Of a DNA stretch of 64,000 bases, positions 61,702-64,000 are shown one piece after another. The DNA comes from Dermatophilaceae bacterium (GTDB taxonomy: Bacteria > Actinomycetota > Actinomycetes > Actinomycetales > Dermatophilaceae): positions 36,011 through 100,010 of the forward strand of contig JACMPC010000204.1 in the NCBI GenBank assembly GCA_014377705.1. The letters are read 5' to 3'. The number at the start of each line of letters is the position of its first letter. The stretch's first letter is position 1. Both the position numbers and the translations under genes were made by a program. The notes under the pieces are model-generated. The model had not been told where the DNA came from, ran no database searches, and saw only the letters and a program-made list of their open reading frames with translations.

Positions 61702-62793
61702 TCAGACCATCGCCGAGGAGTCGATCTCCGGATGGTCGACCATGAAGTCCAGCAACCTTCCGGCGTAGCTCTCGAACGGTGGGCACTGCACCCCGGTCCC
61801 GGCCAGCGCAGCGAACGTGTTGGTGGTGGAGTAGGTGGTCGGCGAGGCAAAGTAGTCAAGAGCTTCGGCCGGAAGTCCGAGCAGGCGCTCAAGGCCCGGC
61901 ACCGAGCCGACCGCGGCTCGGGTGAGGCGCAGCGGCAGCCATACCCAGATCACCTTCTTGCCGAGGTGGCTGGCAAAGAGGTCGACCAGCTGTCGGACGG
62001 TCGGCGGGTTCGGGTCTGTCAGGGCGAACGTCTGCCCGATCGACCGATCGAGCACGGACAGCTGGTCCATCGCCTCGATGACGAAGTCCCGGGGAACCAG
62101 GGAGACCCTGACGCGATCGATGGCGCCAACGGCCGGAACCACCGCGAGGGCGAGCTGCCGCTGCATGAATGACGCCAGGAAGTAGGGGCCGTCGTACTTC
62201 TGCGTCTCGCCGGTGCGGGAGTCGCCGACGACGATCCCAGGCCGGTAGATGGTGGCCGCCAGGCCGTCCGCCATTGCCTTGCGGACGAGCGCCTCGGCGT
62301 CGAACTTCGTCGACTCGTAGTGGTTGAGGAAGCTCTGCCCCTCGTCGAGGCCATCCTCGGTGAACTCACCCTCGTAGTCCCCGCTGACGTAGCACGTGCT
62401 GACGTACTGCAACCTGCTGAACTGAGGGCGCGACCGACAGAAGTCCAGGACCCGCGCGGTCCCCTCGACGTTGACCCGGCGTGCTACTCCTTCGGCGACA
62501 GCGAGGTCGTAGATTGCCGCCAGGTGCCAGACCTCGGCCACGTCGTCCAGGCCATCGCGGCTGGCCGGGTCGATCCCCAGGTCAGGGGCGGTGATGTCGC
62601 CGGCGATCAGCTCAACCCGGTTGAGCGTGTGCGGATGCTCGGTCTCGATCTCGTGGACCCGACGCTGCGCCATCGCCATGTGCCGGGGCTGGACCAGGCA
62701 GATGGCCCGGACTCCCTCGCGACGCCTGAGCACCCGGGGGAGCAGAGCAGATCCAAGAAATCCAGGGAAACCAGTCATCAGCAGCGTGGTCAT
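61702..62793 (-). CDS. SDR reductase, fatty acyl-CoA reductase/thioester-reductase type
   Basis: A 363-aa extended SDR. It starts TTLLMTGFPGFLGSALLPRVL (NAD(P)-binding TGxxGFLG) and has VWHLAAIYDLA, YVSTCYVSGDY and a catalytic Tyr/Lys in HYESTKFDAEALV, then GIVVGDSRTGETQKYDGPYF. These are the features of male-sterility/thioester-reductase domains that reduce fatty acyl thioesters. It is transcribed first and is followed after 41 bases by the long AAR-like gene. Together they suggest reduction of fatty acyl groups to aldehyde or alcohol. The frame opens at 62832 but MTTLLMTG at 62793 is the natural start. Confidence 0.88.
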   Translation of the reverse strand: MTTLLMTGFPGFLGSALLPRVLRRREGVRAICLVQPRHMAMAQRRVHEIETEHPHTLNRVELIAGDITAPDLGIDPASRDGLDDVAEVWHLAAIYDLAVAEGVARRVNVEGTARVLDFCRSRPQFSRLQYVSTCYVSGDYEGEFTEDGLDEGQSFLNHYESTKFDAEALVRKAMADGLAATIYRPGIVVGDSRTGETQKYDGPYFLASFMQRQLALAVVPAVGAIDRVRVSLVPRDFVIEAMDQLSVLDRSIGQTFALTDPNPPTVRQLVDLFASHLGKKVIWVWLPLRLTRAAVGSVPGLERLLGLPAEALDYFASPTTYSTTNTFAALAGTGVQCPPFESYAGRLLDFMVDHPEIDSSAMV

Positions 62794-63246
62794 GCGAATC
62801 GCTTTCGTTGGGGGGTGGTCGGAGTCCGACACTTGAGACTACGACTCCACACGCCCAGCCGCATGGCGGCCTGTTCCTTCGTGGCCGGTGGTGCTGCGCG
62901 GCTCGGCTGCCGCGTGCCGAGTCCAGGAGTGGCGACGTCTTGGGCGGAGGTATTGTGACGGCGGCAGGCCGCGTGCTGCCACCCACCACGATCGCCCTCT
63001 TCGCAGGATGTTGCCGGATCGCGCGGTTCTGGAAACCGCGGGCGGAAATGGTGCGGAGGCGGACCCGGAGGCCGCGCTCGCCAGCAGCAGACTGGTGGGA
63101 GCGTCCGCCTTATGTCCGCTATCTGATAGGGGTGCCTGGTCGGGTGTCCCTGCCGATCGCTCATGTTTGCAACGACATTCATCGTGTAACTGGCCTGCAT
63201 TTGTCCGACGCATGTTCTGTACTAGACGTATGTTCTGCATATCCGC
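62794..63246. other. Intergenic region before the transposase
   Basis: A 453-base gap with no recognised gene. It should contain the promoter of the SDR operon (near 62794-62900) and the left inverted repeat of the transposon, which I could not place because only one end of the element is inside the window. An ATGTTCTG direct repeat lies at about 63211 and 63229. Confidence 0.45.
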
Positions 63247-64000
63247 TTAAGTGAAGTCCGGTATGGGCGATTCACCGGGTCGGATGAGTTCACGCAGCGG
63301 GTGGGGGTCGGTCTCGACGGCCTGCTCGAGGAGGCGGTAGAAGAGCAAGCCGCGGCTCTTGGCGTTGCGGCGGTTGAACCGGAAGGTGTACTCGTCCAGG
63401 TAGTAGGGCAGCTGGTGCTCTTCGACGCGGTAGTGCAGGGTGCCGATGATCCAGCGCTTGAGCAAGGAGGCGACGCGGTGCACGCCGGGCAGCACCGAGG
63501 CCTTGTCTACGGCGTTGTAGCCGGTCGTGTACTCGTGGGTGTAGCCGAGCTGAGCGAGTTGGCGCAGGGTGCGGGCGCCGTCGGTGCGGATCGTCGAGCC
63601 GGGCTCGATGACCTGGGTTGCCCACTTGACCAGCTCGGATGTGCCGGGACGCTGGGCGACTGCCATCCGGACCCGTCCGAGCCGGCGAATCTCGTTGCGT
63701 TCCACGGCAATCATCACGGCAGCCTTGTCGCCGTACCCGCCGCCAGCGCCGTGGGCCACACCCCCGATCATGGTCTCGTCGAGTTCGACGAACCCGGAGA
63801 GCTTGTCCCGCTCGGGGCGCACCATCGCCCGACGCAGCTTGTGCAGCCACGCCCACGCCGTCTCGTAGGAGCCGAACCCCAGGACCCGCTGCAGGCCGAG
63901 CGCGGACACCCCGTTCTTCTGCGAGGTCAGGAACCAGATCGCGGCGAACCATGTCGACAACGGGGTCCGCGTGCGGTGGAAGATCGTGCCTGCGGTCACC
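63247..64000 (-). mobile_element. IS1595-type transposase, 5' end outside window
   Basis: DDE transposase of the IS1595/ISXO2 group; 250 residues are visible and the protein begins beyond 64000. It shows FAAIWFLTSQKNGVSALGLQ, the DDE domain with the first Asp in VELDETMIGGVAHG, the second in STIRTDGARTL and the third acidic residue near the C-terminus (FRFNRRNAKSRGLLFY). The stop is TAA at 63247. It is probably an insertion in the chromosome; a complete element would extend to the right. Its coding part looks intact. Confidence 0.88.

Overview
The window is high-GC (roughly 65-70%) actinobacterial chromosome. The gene content suggests Micrococcales, close to Intrasporangiaceae/Dermatophilaceae (Tetrasphaera-like). 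Markers are a WhiB1-type regulator, an InhA-type enoyl-ACP reductase next to FabG, DUF3099, DUF3152, DUF5709 and DUF1918/DUF1876 proteins, SURF1, and the glnA2-glnE pair. Enzymes for three storage polymers lie together: polyphosphate (PPK2 and polyphosphate glucokinase), glycogen (GlgC/GlgA) and cyanophycin (CphA/CphB plus a second Mur-ligase protein). That mix is typical of polyphosphate-accumulating Tetrasphaera-type organisms. The taxon is an inference from gene content only.

Layout. 1-10 kb: ABC-F ATPase (5' end outside the window), enoyl-CoA hydratase family protein, ABC exporter, VOC protein, a MazF-like/ribbon-helix-helix toxin-antitoxin pair, PPK2, a frameshifted flavin-reductase-like gene, a methyltransferase, SURF1 and DUF3099. 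10-18.5 kb: fabG-inhA, then the cyanophycin region. There a CphA-like protein without ATP-grasp but with a TPR tail converges on a cphB-cphA operon; the gap between them holds gene remnants. 18.5-23.2 kb: serB, a luciferase-like oxidoreductase, glgC and divergent glgA. 23.2-34.3 kb: a decayed REC-REC-GGDEF-EAL gene, an ABC ATPase, an NfeD/SPFH pair, TauE/SafE permease, SpoU methyltransferase, a PEBP protein, HNH-endonuclease debris, DUF5709, WhiB and small proteins. 34.4-46.2 kb: secreted metalloprotease, MBL hydrolase, ABC-2 exporter pair, ppgK, map, an ArsR-MFS operon, DUF3152 protease and panB. 46.2-58.9 kb: an array of 17-bp repeats every 32 bp, nadE, an M6 protease, a DAACS symporter, glnA-glnE, an MFS transporter and a DUF1918/DUF1876 protein. 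58.9-64 kb: a repeat-bearing intergenic stretch, an operon of an SDR reductase and an unusually long acyl-ACP-reductase-like protein, and an IS1595-type transposase running off the right edge.

How it works together. PPK2 and PpgK connect polyphosphate to nucleotide and glucose phosphorylation, and GlgC/GlgA store the glucose as glycogen. CphA/CphB build and degrade an Asp-Arg nitrogen reserve, while GlnA/GlnE handle ammonium assimilation. The least-described parts are the ATP-grasp-free CphA-like/TPR fusion, the apparent ATC start of cphA with its His-rich hexapeptide tail, the SDR plus long acyl-ACP-reductase pair, and the phased repeat array that has entered the 3' end of nadE. Short in-frame tandem duplications, often with an 18-bp period, recur at gene ends and in pseudogenes.
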